Source: Sclerurus mexicanus
Lineage: Eukaryota; Chordata; Aves; Passeriformes; Furnariidae
Reading direction: 5' to 3'
DNA length: 64,000 nucleotides
Assembly: GCA_013396755.1 (NCBI GenBank)
Contig: VWZF01005196.1
Location: 716,098-780,097, forward strand
Part shown: positions 1 through 12,000 of the stretch, piece by piece
Numbering within the stretch: the first letter of the stretch is position 1
Layout of the letters: each line of letters opens with the position of its first letter
The notes under the pieces: model-generated
The model's database searches: none
Seen by the model: the letters and a program-made list of their open reading frames with translations, nothing else
Told to the model about the DNA's origin: nothing
Position numbers and translations under genes: made by a program

Positions 1-2962
1 TTATAAAATTTCTGTGTTCTGCTGGAACTGATTGTTCATCTATGAGGTGAAGCCTCTAAAATGGAAGAGGGAGGAAAGGGGCATTGATGAAAGCCTCCTT
101 GGTATGTACCCGAGGGAGTGTATGATTCACACCCAAGTCCTAGGTTTGAATATAATTTATGATATCTAATCAGACTAGCTGTATATCAAGAAATAGTATT
201 AGTTAATTCCTGCAACTCCCTAGCCTCAGTTTCAGATCTCTCATTTAGAAAGATGGTGTGGTCTATTTTAAATACTTTCAAGTGATGAAGAGCCTGCCAT
301 GTCTTGTCTTCTGTGCTTTAATAAAAGATTTTTAAAAGGGGGCAACAAAAGCCACTATCAGCACTTAGATTTATATGAAAATTTTTGAGTTTGTCCCATT
401 TTAATTCAGAGGTAATAATGCAAAATCCATTGAAGTTATCCTGGTGAAAGGTTCACTACACTTTTCTCCCCTAATTTTTCTGTTATTATTGTGTATAAGT
501 TAAAAAAGAGGTGTCTCTGTGCTAGTTGTTATTACTGATTCCGCAGAGTGAATTAAAATTGTGTATTTGGTTGTACTGTTAAATTTGGGGAAATAGATTT
601 TGTTCTATGATGCATCCAGGTTATCTGAGAACGTGTTCTGGCAGTTTATTTTAGCAAATTAGTAATTGATTTCCCCTAGAGAGTGTTAGCCTGGGAATTG
701 TATCAGCCATGCTAAATCAGTTGAATTACTGAGGCTGTGCATTACATTAGTAATGCTTGTGCATTACAAACCTTCCAAGGGAGATTGTATTTCTTTTCAG
801 CTTGATATTCCAAACATGTTTATCTGGTGATAAATAGCCCTCTGTGCCTAAACACCTGCACTCAGGTAAGCAATTGTAAGTCTGGGGTTTAAGCCCAATA
901 CTGATTGTTCATGGTCTGATACTTTAAAGGTGTCATCACAGTTAGTAACGACCATCTTCCATGTCTAAAGTTGCAGAAATCACTCTGAAGTCTGCACAAA
1001 TGACACCATAAAAAGAATGAACTGGAGCAAAGCTGTTTTCAAAATGGCAATTCTGATGTTCTCTGTTGCTCTTCTTTATTGCTTGATTTAAAACGCTGCA
1101 GCAGGTTTTCAGAAGAGAATCAAGTTAACACTGATGAAGTAAAACCAGAGATTTTTCAACCTAAGTTTACTGCGCTCCTTTGATTGATATAGTAAACAGC
1201 AAAATAGCTCCCAGGCACAGATTACATTCTTTAATACAAATACTTCTGAAGGCTTTGACGTTCAGTCAGTGAGAAAGAGCAAGGCAAATCATCCTTGTAG
1301 TAACAGGGTTAAGAGTCCAGATTAATAGAAGGGGGATTTACAGTGCAGTGCTGTGGAGTGTATTTACATACTGAAGACAGTGGGGCAATTCTTCATAGTA
1401 GTTCCTTAAAGGCACACACAGTCCTAGTAGTGCTTTCAACCTTTTCCAGATAAGCAGGTTATGAGACATTCTACATGGACCAAAATTTGTTTATTTTTAA
1501 CTCCAGGAGAATTTCTGCTGAAATCAGACTTACCTTAACCTTAAGTTAAACTTGGTTTACCTTAGCTTTAAGCTTTAGAATTACTTGTCTCCTGGCTTTT
1601 CTTCATAGTGGAAGTGGCACTGACCTTAAACCATTTAAACCATGAGCCATATTCTCTCTCACAAAAGAGTGTGGTGTCAAAGAGGAGGAAGGAGATGCCA
1701 ATATTTGGCTTTCAGTTCTGTGGGGATTTGGAAGAGCCATCTTTGGGCTGTTGAACTCTGTTTTGTGAGTGTCATCTGAAAGATGGGATAGGAGTGCAGT
1801 TTGGAGGGACTGGCCTGTACTGTTACTCAGAAAAGCACAGCTCTCTGAATGCTGTTTTTGTTACTGGCTGAAGCCAACATTGCCCTGTGATGCTGCTGTC
1901 TGTGTCTGTGGGAACCAGAGCTAACAAGAGCCACCGTCACCTATAGAGTTAAATGTTAGCCAAACTACCAAAATTAAGTCCTGCATAAATATCTTGATCC
2001 GAGAATCTTGGAATTTTTTATTTTATTTTTCTCCCTTGATAGTCATTTGAGGTTGACTTCACCCTTATATGTATTACACATGGATGTTCTGACATAGACC
2101 TTTGTTCCTTTGGATCAGGGAAATGTCTCATCTTGAAAAACACAATGAGGTCAATGGCTACACACTCTAAATTAATGGGATTATAAGGCAGTTAGAAATT
2201 TAAATATAAGAAATTGTTAACTTACTAAGTTGTTCTGAGCAAATTGAGGGCTCAGTCCTGTTCTCATTCCAGTCAATGAAAATGGTGGTATTAAATTATA
2301 TGAATTAATGTCAGAGCTGTTGGCAAAGCTCTTGGCTTGTCTGTGTGAGGGAGCCAGTGCACACTACCCCAAAGTGTCAGCTCTGGACTTACTGTCCTGT
2401 AGGCATGCCACACACATTCCTCATGGAAACCCTTTAGTACCCAGTACCTGCAAAACACTTTCAAAGCAACTACATTTTTTGCACAGGATGGTTCTTGCTG
2501 AGCATTAAGATTATATATTCAGTTGAATCAAGATGAACATATGGTTGAGTTGCAAATCTATGCTCAAGGTTATGACCTCTTAACTTCCTTGTGCAGGTAG
2601 GTTCTAAGATGCCCTGCACTTGGTGCACAGTATGGTTATTTACAGGGAAAATGTGTTCACTGTATAAATTCATTCCCATTCTGTAAATTCAGAGACCTAG
2701 CTATTACACATGAACTTTGGGGATTTTTTTTGTTGGGTTGTTTGGGTTTTTTTTGTGTAGGCAAGATCATAGTTACATTTTAAATCGCAAGTTGTCTGGA
2801 ATCAAAAATTGGCATTGTTGTTTTAGGAGATTGTTAAACTAATTGTCATTAACTAATTTATGCCAGATAGTCATAATCAAGAGGATGAAAGAAAAACTTC
2901 TCACAGTGAAACTGCTAAATTGAACAATATGCTTAATCATCTGTACCCTTTTTTCTAAACAG
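1..2962 (+). other. ABLIM2: Partial ABLIM2 intron upstream of exon A
   Basis: AT-rich intronic DNA ending in a T-rich tract and AG at 2961-2962. I saw no exon for the first half of LIM4, so the preceding exon lies before base 1. Small features are a hairpin GCATTAC-ATTA-GTAATGC at 739-756 and a T/G-rich patch near 2725-2760. The two small ORFs near 2300-2680 have no recognisable content. Confidence 0.8.
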
Positions 2963-3050
2963 GCAGGAGAAAAACATTATCACCCAACCTGCGCACGATG
3001 TGTCAGGTGCAATCAGATGTTTGCAGAAGGAGAAGAAATGTATCTTCAAG
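2963..3050 (+). CDS. ABLIM2: ABLIM2 exon A: LIM4 zinc finger, second half
   Basis: Begins in phase 0 after a T-rich acceptor and encodes 29 codons plus one base (AGEKHYHPTCARC...EEMYLQ). The spacing H7-x2-C10-x2-C13-x2-C16 is the middle of a LIM motif: H7 and C10 finish the first zinc site and C13 and C16 open the second. The words MFAEGEEMYLQG match LIM4 of ABLIM proteins. The donor is CAAG/gtaaaa. LIM fingers bind proteins rather than DNA. Confidence 0.95.
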
Positions 3051-6000
3051 GTAAAAACAAACAAAAAATAAATGTCACACTGAGCATCTTGCCCACACCT
3101 GCTAGCATAGCTGAGCTCTTTTGCCCTTATTCTCATTTCATAACTACCAAAGAAAGCAAAGAGTGCAATATGTATAGGTTAAGGAAAAGCGAAAGCAAAC
3201 CCTTGTTGATTCTTGCCTATTACGTTTTTCTCATTTCAAACCCAGTAGCAAGTGTGAATCATAGAATAGAAAGGATGAGTGATAGTAGTTATTTCCTGCA
3301 GATGAGAGTATTGACAGTGAAGATTATAAAATTTCCCATTTACCAAACTAATGTGATTTTTCTACAGTGATCCGGATGATCCAGATGAAAGCTAACACAC
3401 ATAAATAACAGCAGGTTTCCTAAAGCTGCTGTTGCCATCCTAGGACCAGTTCTGTACTCATTGCTCACTTGGGTATGAAGGGAAAATCTGAAGGTCCTTA
3501 CCTGAGTCAGACCTCAGAGTGTGAAAAAGAGGTGAAAAAGTGCCCTCAGAGGGTGGAGAGGAGGATGCCGTGGTGCCGCACAATGTGTCTGTACCTTATG
3601 CAGCCATAAGGTTGCACAGGAGGAATGCAGTGGTTCTTGTCGGGACATTTCAGTGGCAATGGGGAAGGACAGTAAAGTGTGCAAGGGAAAAAAGTGTTAT
3701 TTAGAAAAGATATGAGCTGAAATCTTTCATATGTAGCAACTGTACTAAATTGACCAAAGAAAACTGACTACACAGTTAAATACGGGGTCAAACACCAGAG
3801 AAAATGAAGGCTTTTGCATGTATCTTTGACTGACATCATCTTTTCAAAAGGAAAACAGAAAGGAGAAACTCTGTAGGATGTGGGAACTGCAAGGCTGGGG
3901 TATTATCATAAAATCACGTGCTTGACCAGATCTGTATTTACAACTTTGCAATTGTCCACTGTTTTCTAGAAATGTACTTCAAAATCTTTTCTTAAGCTGG
4001 AAAAGTTAGACATTATTTAAAACACAGCAGTGGTCTCAGTAAGATCTAATTATAATTCAGTATATTATTTAAAATGACAATTTTATTGTCACTTTGGTTT
4101 GCAACAAGAATTAGCTCATTAAAGGACATAATGATCCTTGTCTGTGCTCATGGATTCTCCCTCAGGAACCAGAAAATGCTGTGGTTCTTCCCAGTTGCAA
4201 AGCAGCTTAGCAGTACTAAGATCCCATGTGAAATCAGTGCTTTAAAAAATATATCAAACTACAAATTTGTTTCTAGATTTCAAACCCTTTGAAACTCATT
4301 TGCAAGGCACTCTTCTTTTTAAGTTCAGTTTGTTATAAGGGTGGATATTTGTTAAGTTTTGTGGTGATTATTAGTTTGTATAATAGCAAAGTATGCTCAG
4401 GTCCCATTAATTTGGACCCTTCTTACTGTATTTTCTGATACATTAAATGTTCATGCCAGCTTACTATCTTACAGTTTTTGTCTTCATGTGAAGAGCAGTT
4501 TTCATTAAAAATTGGTGTTGCTGCCACGAAAGATATATGATCAGTTTTTTGGACTGCCTGACCTGATGTGTTAGATAATAAAAAAATGTCAGGGCCCAGG
4601 GTTTTATAACTCGTTTTTCATCCTCTTACTAAACTGCTGTAAAGTTCTTTTGGGTGTTGCATGTTCTATAGCAGAAATTGTCAGTGGTTATCCAACAGAT
4701 AACTTTTGGGTGAAAGGACTCTTTTTCTTCAGTGTGACAAAGTTTGTTTGCCAGCCACTGTTGCTTGACTACAGATAGGAGTAATTAAAAAAAAAAAAGA
4801 AAAAAGGGGGTGTTCTAAATACTTCTTGACTCCATTGGCAAGATTTACATCAGTATATGGGAAATGTGGGACAAGTCAGATCCACTGCAACTGGAAGATA
4901 GTCTTAGCATTAAATTTAAAGGTGTTATAAAGATATTTCTTAGTGTACCAAGTACACTTAGTATTTCTTTCAGTACCAAAAAACTTAAGTAACTTAGTAA
5001 ATGTAATTTATCTGGTTTGTACTTAGTCTTTTACTGCAAGAGTCTGGGTTCATCTGGGTTATTTTTGTGAAATAAATTCTAATGATCTCCATCTGTCTTC
5101 TGGGAAATAGACTTTCTGTTTCTATCTTGTTTCCAAAATCCACTAGTTAGAAAACTATCAAACTGCTGTGAAAACAAAGCATTTCCAATAACTCTGGTGC
5201 TCTCCATCCAGTATAAACATTAAATATTTATTACACAAAAGTTCTCAACTCCCCATTTAGGCAGAAGTTGCAGTGCGTTCACATTATTTAACTGTGCAGA
5301 GCTTTAGTTTGTGTCTTCTCTGAGCTTAGACTGGCAAAAAGGTTCCTTCTTACTATTAAATTTGCAAATAATGATTGTATTTTATATCATTATACACATT
5401 ACACTTCTGCTGAACACTAAGTTTTGAACACTTTGTTCAACTTTTTTAAATCTTTTACCCTTTGTGACTAGTGTAAAACTATTTTGTATCTCACACTCTA
5501 GTTATATCTCTTCATAATCCTCTTACATGCAATAGAGAATTGAATCATTCTTCATTTCCTGCTTCCTCCAGGAGGGATATTCCCCTGAATTTGTGCAGTT
5601 CCTTAGGATTTGATTAATGAGACAAACGTAGAAGAAGGGCAAGATCAGAGCACTGAATGAGTCAGAAAGACAGATTGGATTTTCAACTACTGTTGTGTGC
5701 CATGGTGCTATTCCATCCCATCACAGTGTGCTACTTTGCATGACCCAGGCCAGACCATTACAAGAATATGGATAATAAGAGTGTAGGAAATTCTAGCTAT
5801 ATATAAAGAAAAAAATTACTGTGAGAGTGCAACAGGTTTCCCAGAGATGCTGTGGGATCTCCATCCTTGGAGATATGCAGAACCCAACTGGACACAGCCC
5901 TGCGTGCTGTAATGGGACCTGCCCTGAGCAGGAGGTTGGACTGGAGGAACTCCAGAGATCCCATATTACACTTCTGAGGGCTCAGGTTATGACATTGATC

Positions 6001-9000
6001 TCCCATACTGAAGTAGTTGCAGCTTTCTGAAGTGCACCTAGTCTGTTAAATGTTTGTGATCAGATTTACTGGTATTGAGTCGGTTTTAGCTTTGGAAGCA
6101 CCCATGCGCTAGCAGGGGAAGTCATCACTATGCTGTGTCTTATAAAACTTATAGGAGGATTAAATAAGATTCTTATTTCGAACTTTTTAAGGTTCTTATT
6201 GGGCAACTGAATTAAATAGAACTTTACTTTCCAGGAACATCAATTTGGCATCCAGTTTGTAGACAGGCTGCAAAGGCTGAAGAAAAAAACAAGGTAAAAA
6301 GATTGTATTTTTACCCAGTGTTCTTTGGTTGCCATATTATCGTCTATGGTGTTTTTTTGCAGCAGGCATGGAGGGAAGGGTTTGGAATTTTTTCATGACT
6401 GTAATTTTAAATTTCAATTGACAGGAATCAAGTAGGTTAATATAATGTAATAATGTAAGATAAATATTCTGCTTTCACATAGTGATTAAAGCTAAAACTT
6501 AATGAGAATGCTGACATAAGAGTTATATGTATAAGCTGAATAAGAAAAATATGAAAATATGAATAAGGGAAAAAAAAGCTTGTTTTTAACTTCTGTCTGA
6601 TTATGATGTGATCAGTGCGTGACCTCTTTTTATGTGGCTCTGAGTTTAAAAGATCAGAGGACTTTCATTTTATTTGTTTTTACAAAGAAATCTCTCCTCA
6701 GAGTTTCTTTTTTATTATTTGTTTAAAAAATGTTGGCAAACCAGCCCCAACTTAATTTAATCTCTGGCTTTAAGCACCTCCTTAAATTGGCTGATCTGTG
6801 CACCTGTCTGTGTGCAAGGGGAAAAGGGGGGAGTTCTGGCAACTTGAATCACAAGGTTAGCAGAAGAATAAGCTGCCCCTAGGAAATGAAGAATTAATGA
6901 TCCCTGTGAAGTGGTGGGACTGAATTATGACTCTCTCCTTTAATGTGGAGGCCGAGTATGGAGTTTTTCACTTCTGATGTTCTCTGATGCTTCAAGAGGT
7001 ACCCTTGGTATCCTTGTTCAAAAAAGCTCTGCTTTGGTTCAAGGCTCAGAGGAAGGCACATGGGACAAGTCAGAACAGCAGGCAGCAGCTATAAAAAGAT
7101 TGTTTACAAGTCTGGTGTGTCAGCAAGTGCAACTTTGACTAAATTACAGTTTGAAAAAAAAAGTTGTTTGGGCTTTGCCCTGAATGATATTGGCTGTATC
7201 TTTTGTACCCATGTGTTTGGGAAGTGATTGCTCTGGTGTTCTTCATGACAAGCTCTGAATAATCTTGGAGTTTGAGTTTATCCACTTTTTATGGTCTTTA
7301 TGCTCCTTATTGAAAAAAATAAAGCCAGAAGGAAGGATACTGTTTCAAAGAGGGTAATAATGAACTTGTCAATGTAACTTTTGAAGTCTGGAAAGGGATC
7401 TACTGCTTGAGAAGTTTGCTGGTCAACCTTGCAGTTGGTTGTTTTTAAGATATCTTCCTATGTATAGATACATGCACAGCATGTAATTAAAGTAGGTGAT
7501 AAAGGCAAAAGGAGTAAGTAGCAGCGTGCTCCAAAACTTCAGAGATGGAGTGGAAGGAAAAAAGAAGTTGTGAAAGAGAGTGACAGCATGAAGAAAAACG
7601 ATGGGAGAGTGAAATTGTAAGCAGAAGGGATGAAGCTGGAAAAAAACAGCAGAAGTTAAAGCAGCAAGGGGAAGTAAGGATTATAAAAAGGTGTAAATGA
7701 AAAAGAGGTAGGTGGAAGAAGAAAAATGTGTAGTACAGAGAAATGAACTAACAGAGGAAACAGGGTCAACAGAGATGTGAGTTTTTATTGAAAAAGATAG
7801 GAGATTATCTGCAGCACACATGGACTGGGGATGCTAAAAGAGAATATGCAGAGAATAAAGAACATGTGTGACATGTGGAATGGCTCATATTCAATTCTTT
7901 AGTCACCAGTATCCTCCAAGTCCTTGTCCTCCTCCCTTCACCACTCAGTTTGTGGTGGTGATATTGGTGATTGCCCTGACCCAGGTGCAGGACCTTGCAC
8001 TCAGCCTTGTTGAACTTCATGAGGTTTGCATGGCCCCACTTCCCAAGCCCATCAAGGTCCCTCTGGATGGCATCCCTTCCCTCCGGTGTGTTGACCTCGC
8101 CACACAACTGGGTGTCATCTCTGGGTTTGCCAAAGATGTGCTCATACTCTCTGTGTTGTGGATAAAGATACTTAGCACTACTGGTCCCAGTACAGGCCCT
8201 TGGAGGACACCACTTTTTCCTGGTTTCCACTTGCACAGAGAGCCATTGTTCAGAGGGATTATTAGAAATGTGCAAGGTTCATGCTGGGTTTTCTGGGGGA
8301 GGACTCAAAAGTGGGAGACTGGGATGGGTCTCACTGGATGCCAGGAAAGCAACATGATAGAGTCAATGTCAGAAGGACTCACCCCTTGTCAGCCCTCAGA
8401 AAGACACAGAGCTTGAAAGGGACCTCTGAAGGTCATCTTGTCCAACCCCACTGCTCAAGTATGGCCACCGAGGGCCAGCTGCCCAAGATCATCCCCAGGA
8501 CACAGGGAAAAGCTCTGTAGCTTTATCTAGGGAATCCCAAGCTTAATCTGAAACTGTCATTTGACTTTAACAGAGTTTAAAATATTGGAATAGTACAGTT
8601 TTCTTCAGTTATTTTTCTCTTCTGCATTTGGTTTTCTGTAAGGACATCATGAAAGAGAATTATGGTTTGTATATGACATCAGTGCATTGGTGACACTTCC
8701 ATGTCATTTACACAAGTTCTGGAAAACTGAGAAATGCTTTAACTATGCAGAAGAGGAGTTTAACTACACTGGCCATGTTAAATGATCATCTCGAGGGCAG
8801 CCACAAGTATTTATCAGATATTTCCGTGCTTGTTCCCTTGGATCTTGAGTGTGTGCAGAGCCTCACTGTGAAACAACTGAAAATTAGAGGGACAAAATTC
8901 CAAAATCCCAGTCAGACATGTCAAAGCAATTAAACTGATTTTTTTTTTTTTTGTATTGCTAAGTATCTCTACATATTGTCTCAAGAAAAACCACGGGACT

Positions 9001-12000
9001 ATTTGGGCTAACAGAGGTCAGTGGAAGGATACTCATGACAATTTGTTTGCTCTGTTATCACAGAACAATGCAGATATATTTACATATTGCTCTAAAAACT
9101 AGTAAATAATTCAAAACTGCAGTAATAGGAAGGATACTACATTGACCTGACAGCTTAATAATGCTAAAATTCTTTGAAGGTTTGAACAGTTGTAACCTCC
9201 AGCTAAGAAGTGTCATCTTTTGGTGAGACAGTAAATTATGGCCGTTCCAAAAATACGTACTTTTTGCAATCAAGGACAGGTTTTTCCATAGATGGGTAAG
9301 AAAATTTTCCCAGAATTAACATATCTGGGTAAAAGATTTGTTTAAAGTTCCATTGTGAATGACAGATCTGTTCACTCATGGTTAATATAATTTCATCTCA
9401 CGACCCTTTGTTATTTAAAAGTAATTATATTTTTCATCATAAAGGACTCTACCTAAAAGAAAGCAGTAAGAGTCTGTGACACTGAATTCCAGAGTGATTG
9501 AAAACAAAGCAAAACTATTAAAATTAATCTGGGCAGAGAGGGGTAGCCATCCTGTGGGCTCTCTGATGTGGGATGTTTTGCAGGATGTCACTGTGTTTGC
9601 TGTGAGTGAATGGCATGGTAGTGTCACACGTTCGAGACACAATGTAGAATGGTTTGATGGCATAACCTTGGAGTAAAAATGCTGCCACTGTATCGTCTTG
9701 TAACTTGGCCTGTCCCTGACAGTGCCTAAAGGCTGTCCTGGCACCCCAGAAGTGCTTCAGCCCATTTTGTTCTGAACAGAGGGGGGAAAAAAATGTCATG
9801 TGTAAAACAATATTTACATTTTCAAAAGGTTAATTTGATTGACTGAAAATGTTCTTTTATATTTAACTTTGTGCCTCTGTATTCTGAGTTCTCTATGTCA
9901 TTTTTTAGTGGTAAAGATTAATTAAAGTAACTGTCCTGTGTGTTCTTTCCGAAATAACAGTTACATTATCTTTCCCTCTCCTCTATTTCCTATCTATTTT
10001 GCTTTTCTTCTCCTGCCATAGGAAACGAGGACTTCCTCTGAGAGTATTATTTCTGTACCTGCTTCAAGTACATCAGGTTCCCCAAGCCGTGTGATCTATG
10101 TGAGTATTTCAGAGTGAAATTCATATTGTGGGGTGGGGAAAACCCCATGCTTCCTCCTACAGTTTAGCACATTGTGTGGTTAGTTAGTGTCTCCAAACCA
10201 CTGCAGCTGGTGATTCCTCTAAAATGGAATTTACTTTCTCAATTTTAAAATGTTTGAATACTGCATTTGCCATCACACAATACTGGCAGTTTCCACTTAT
10301 TTTTGGTGGCATATTTATAGCTGGCTTATACCAAAGCATGCAGAATACCACAGTGCTTTCTAAAAAGAAAAGTTTAAGTAAACAGTACAACCCACAGGTA
10401 GATTACAAGCCTAGATTTGAACACAGCTTGTCTAAATTGAGCTCTTGAGCCTGCATCTGATTGCTTATGAAAACACTCATGCGTGTGATTGCCGGACTCT
10501 GGCCTTGCCAAATGCCAGTCCCTACCCTCAGAGGACTTTTGATGTGTTTATGGTGTAAGAAGTGCTAGCTCTGGAAAGCCCAGAGAGAGAATTTTAAAAC
10601 AGCAAGTATTATAAAGTCTTATGATGAGTATTTTTTCAATACAAGATTGAAATTGCTGTAGGTAACGTTCGCAGCAAAATTCTCAAGGCTACCAACAATA
10701 GCTAAAGATTATCTACAAGTGTGGTATAATCCATACACGTCTCTTGAAGGACTGTGGTATTCCAGGGCTTTTCTAGGTCCTGGTCAAGTATCCCTCAGGT
10801 AGTCAGGTGCTCATCAGTTAGGACCATATACTGAGAAAATTGCTGGAGATGTATTTGACTTCCCAGAGAGGTTGTTATACAAATATTGATGATTTTTATC
10901 TACTTCACTGAGACAAGCAAAAGAGTGCCTGGGATCCAAACTTGTCTTTTGGTTCAAGTAAAAGTTATTTTGATTGCAAGATACCCTTTATGTGAGTAAG
11001 ACTGAACTCAAAGTGGAAGAACTGCCCCTTATCTAAATGCTGATCAGTGCTTCTGAGCTCCAGTGCTGGTGAATACCAGTGGTATATTCCCAGTAAAAAA
11101 ATGTCATTGTGAAAACAATTCATTTTGCAGGGAGCCTGTTACCATGTAAGCACTTCTTTTGGCCAAGTGATCTCTAGTTCTCCAGCCATGCACGATCTCA
11201 TTGTTTTTATAAGCATGAGCATTCTAAGATTTTTATGTTTTTTGTAACATGTATCAAACTGTGAGATGGTACTATTTTTCTTGATGTTTGTGACTACAAT
11301 TTTAAATACGCTTCACAGCCTGCTAAAAGTCAAGGACAAACCTCCTTTATTCTCTTTTTCTGTTGTTTGTCGGTTTGTTTGTTTTTAAAGGCTATCATTA
11401 AATCAGCACACAACTCTAATGTTTATTACTGTAATACACATCTGCGACTATGAAAGAATAAAGTTGTCTAGCAAGTATGAGTCAACTGGAAAAAAGATTC
11501 CCCCGAGGAGTGCGCATTCTTACTCTGTCTTAATTGTCAAAACTGTGAGATTGATTAAATCCCATTTTGACTTTCACAAAGAGGAAAGTGAAAAGAATTA
11601 AAAACATGTTACTGATTTCTATATTACCAAAATGGTTCCTTGGCTTTTTTTTACATCTGCTTTCTATTACAGGAGTGTTATGACATACAGACATTCTCAA
11701 GACTTGTCTTGTGTGCTTTTGTGATTGGTTTTACCAGACGTAAATTCATTCTGCCACTGAAAGGAAGGTCCCACACACATGTAGCCTGTCCCTCTCTGGC
11801 CATCTCTTCCCATCTCCTCTTTGGTGCTAGTACTAGTGGGTACACAGTAGTGTGATCAGTTCAAATTTGAGACCAGTCTGAGCTAAAAAATAACCCAGGA
11901 AAAACCTCCAGACAACAAGAGTCAAAAAAAGACGCAGCTCTCTACATGTCTTCTAATGCTAACATAGAAGGTGAAGCAGAGTGGGATGGTGCGTGCAGGA

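Larger units (their letters stand above)
6294..10021 (+). other. ABLIM2: ABLIM2 intron B-C
   Basis: Intron of 3,728 bp. It contains a purine-rich block at about 7530-7760, two separate minus-strand CR1 fragments, and a T-run at about 8940-8952. The region 9530-9790 is open on both strands but matches nothing I know and has stops in the ABLIM2 phase. Confidence 0.85.

Noticed and set aside
3250..3275. AATCATAGAATAGAA resembling the antisense CR1 tail
   Set aside because: Only about 15 bases match and no CR1 body follows.
3017..3370. 117-codon plus-strand ORF starting in LIM4
   Set aside because: Only its first 12 codons are exon; the rest is intron read past a good GT donor, with no conserved content.
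7805..8416. Overlapping 156- and 182-codon ORFs on opposite strands
   Set aside because: Both come from the CR1 fragment; the minus one carries broken RT motifs, the plus one is its antisense.
9415..9799. Region open on both strands that might be an exon or retrocopy
   Set aside because: In the ABLIM2 phase a stop follows the only plausible AG quickly, and neither strand gives a recognisable protein.
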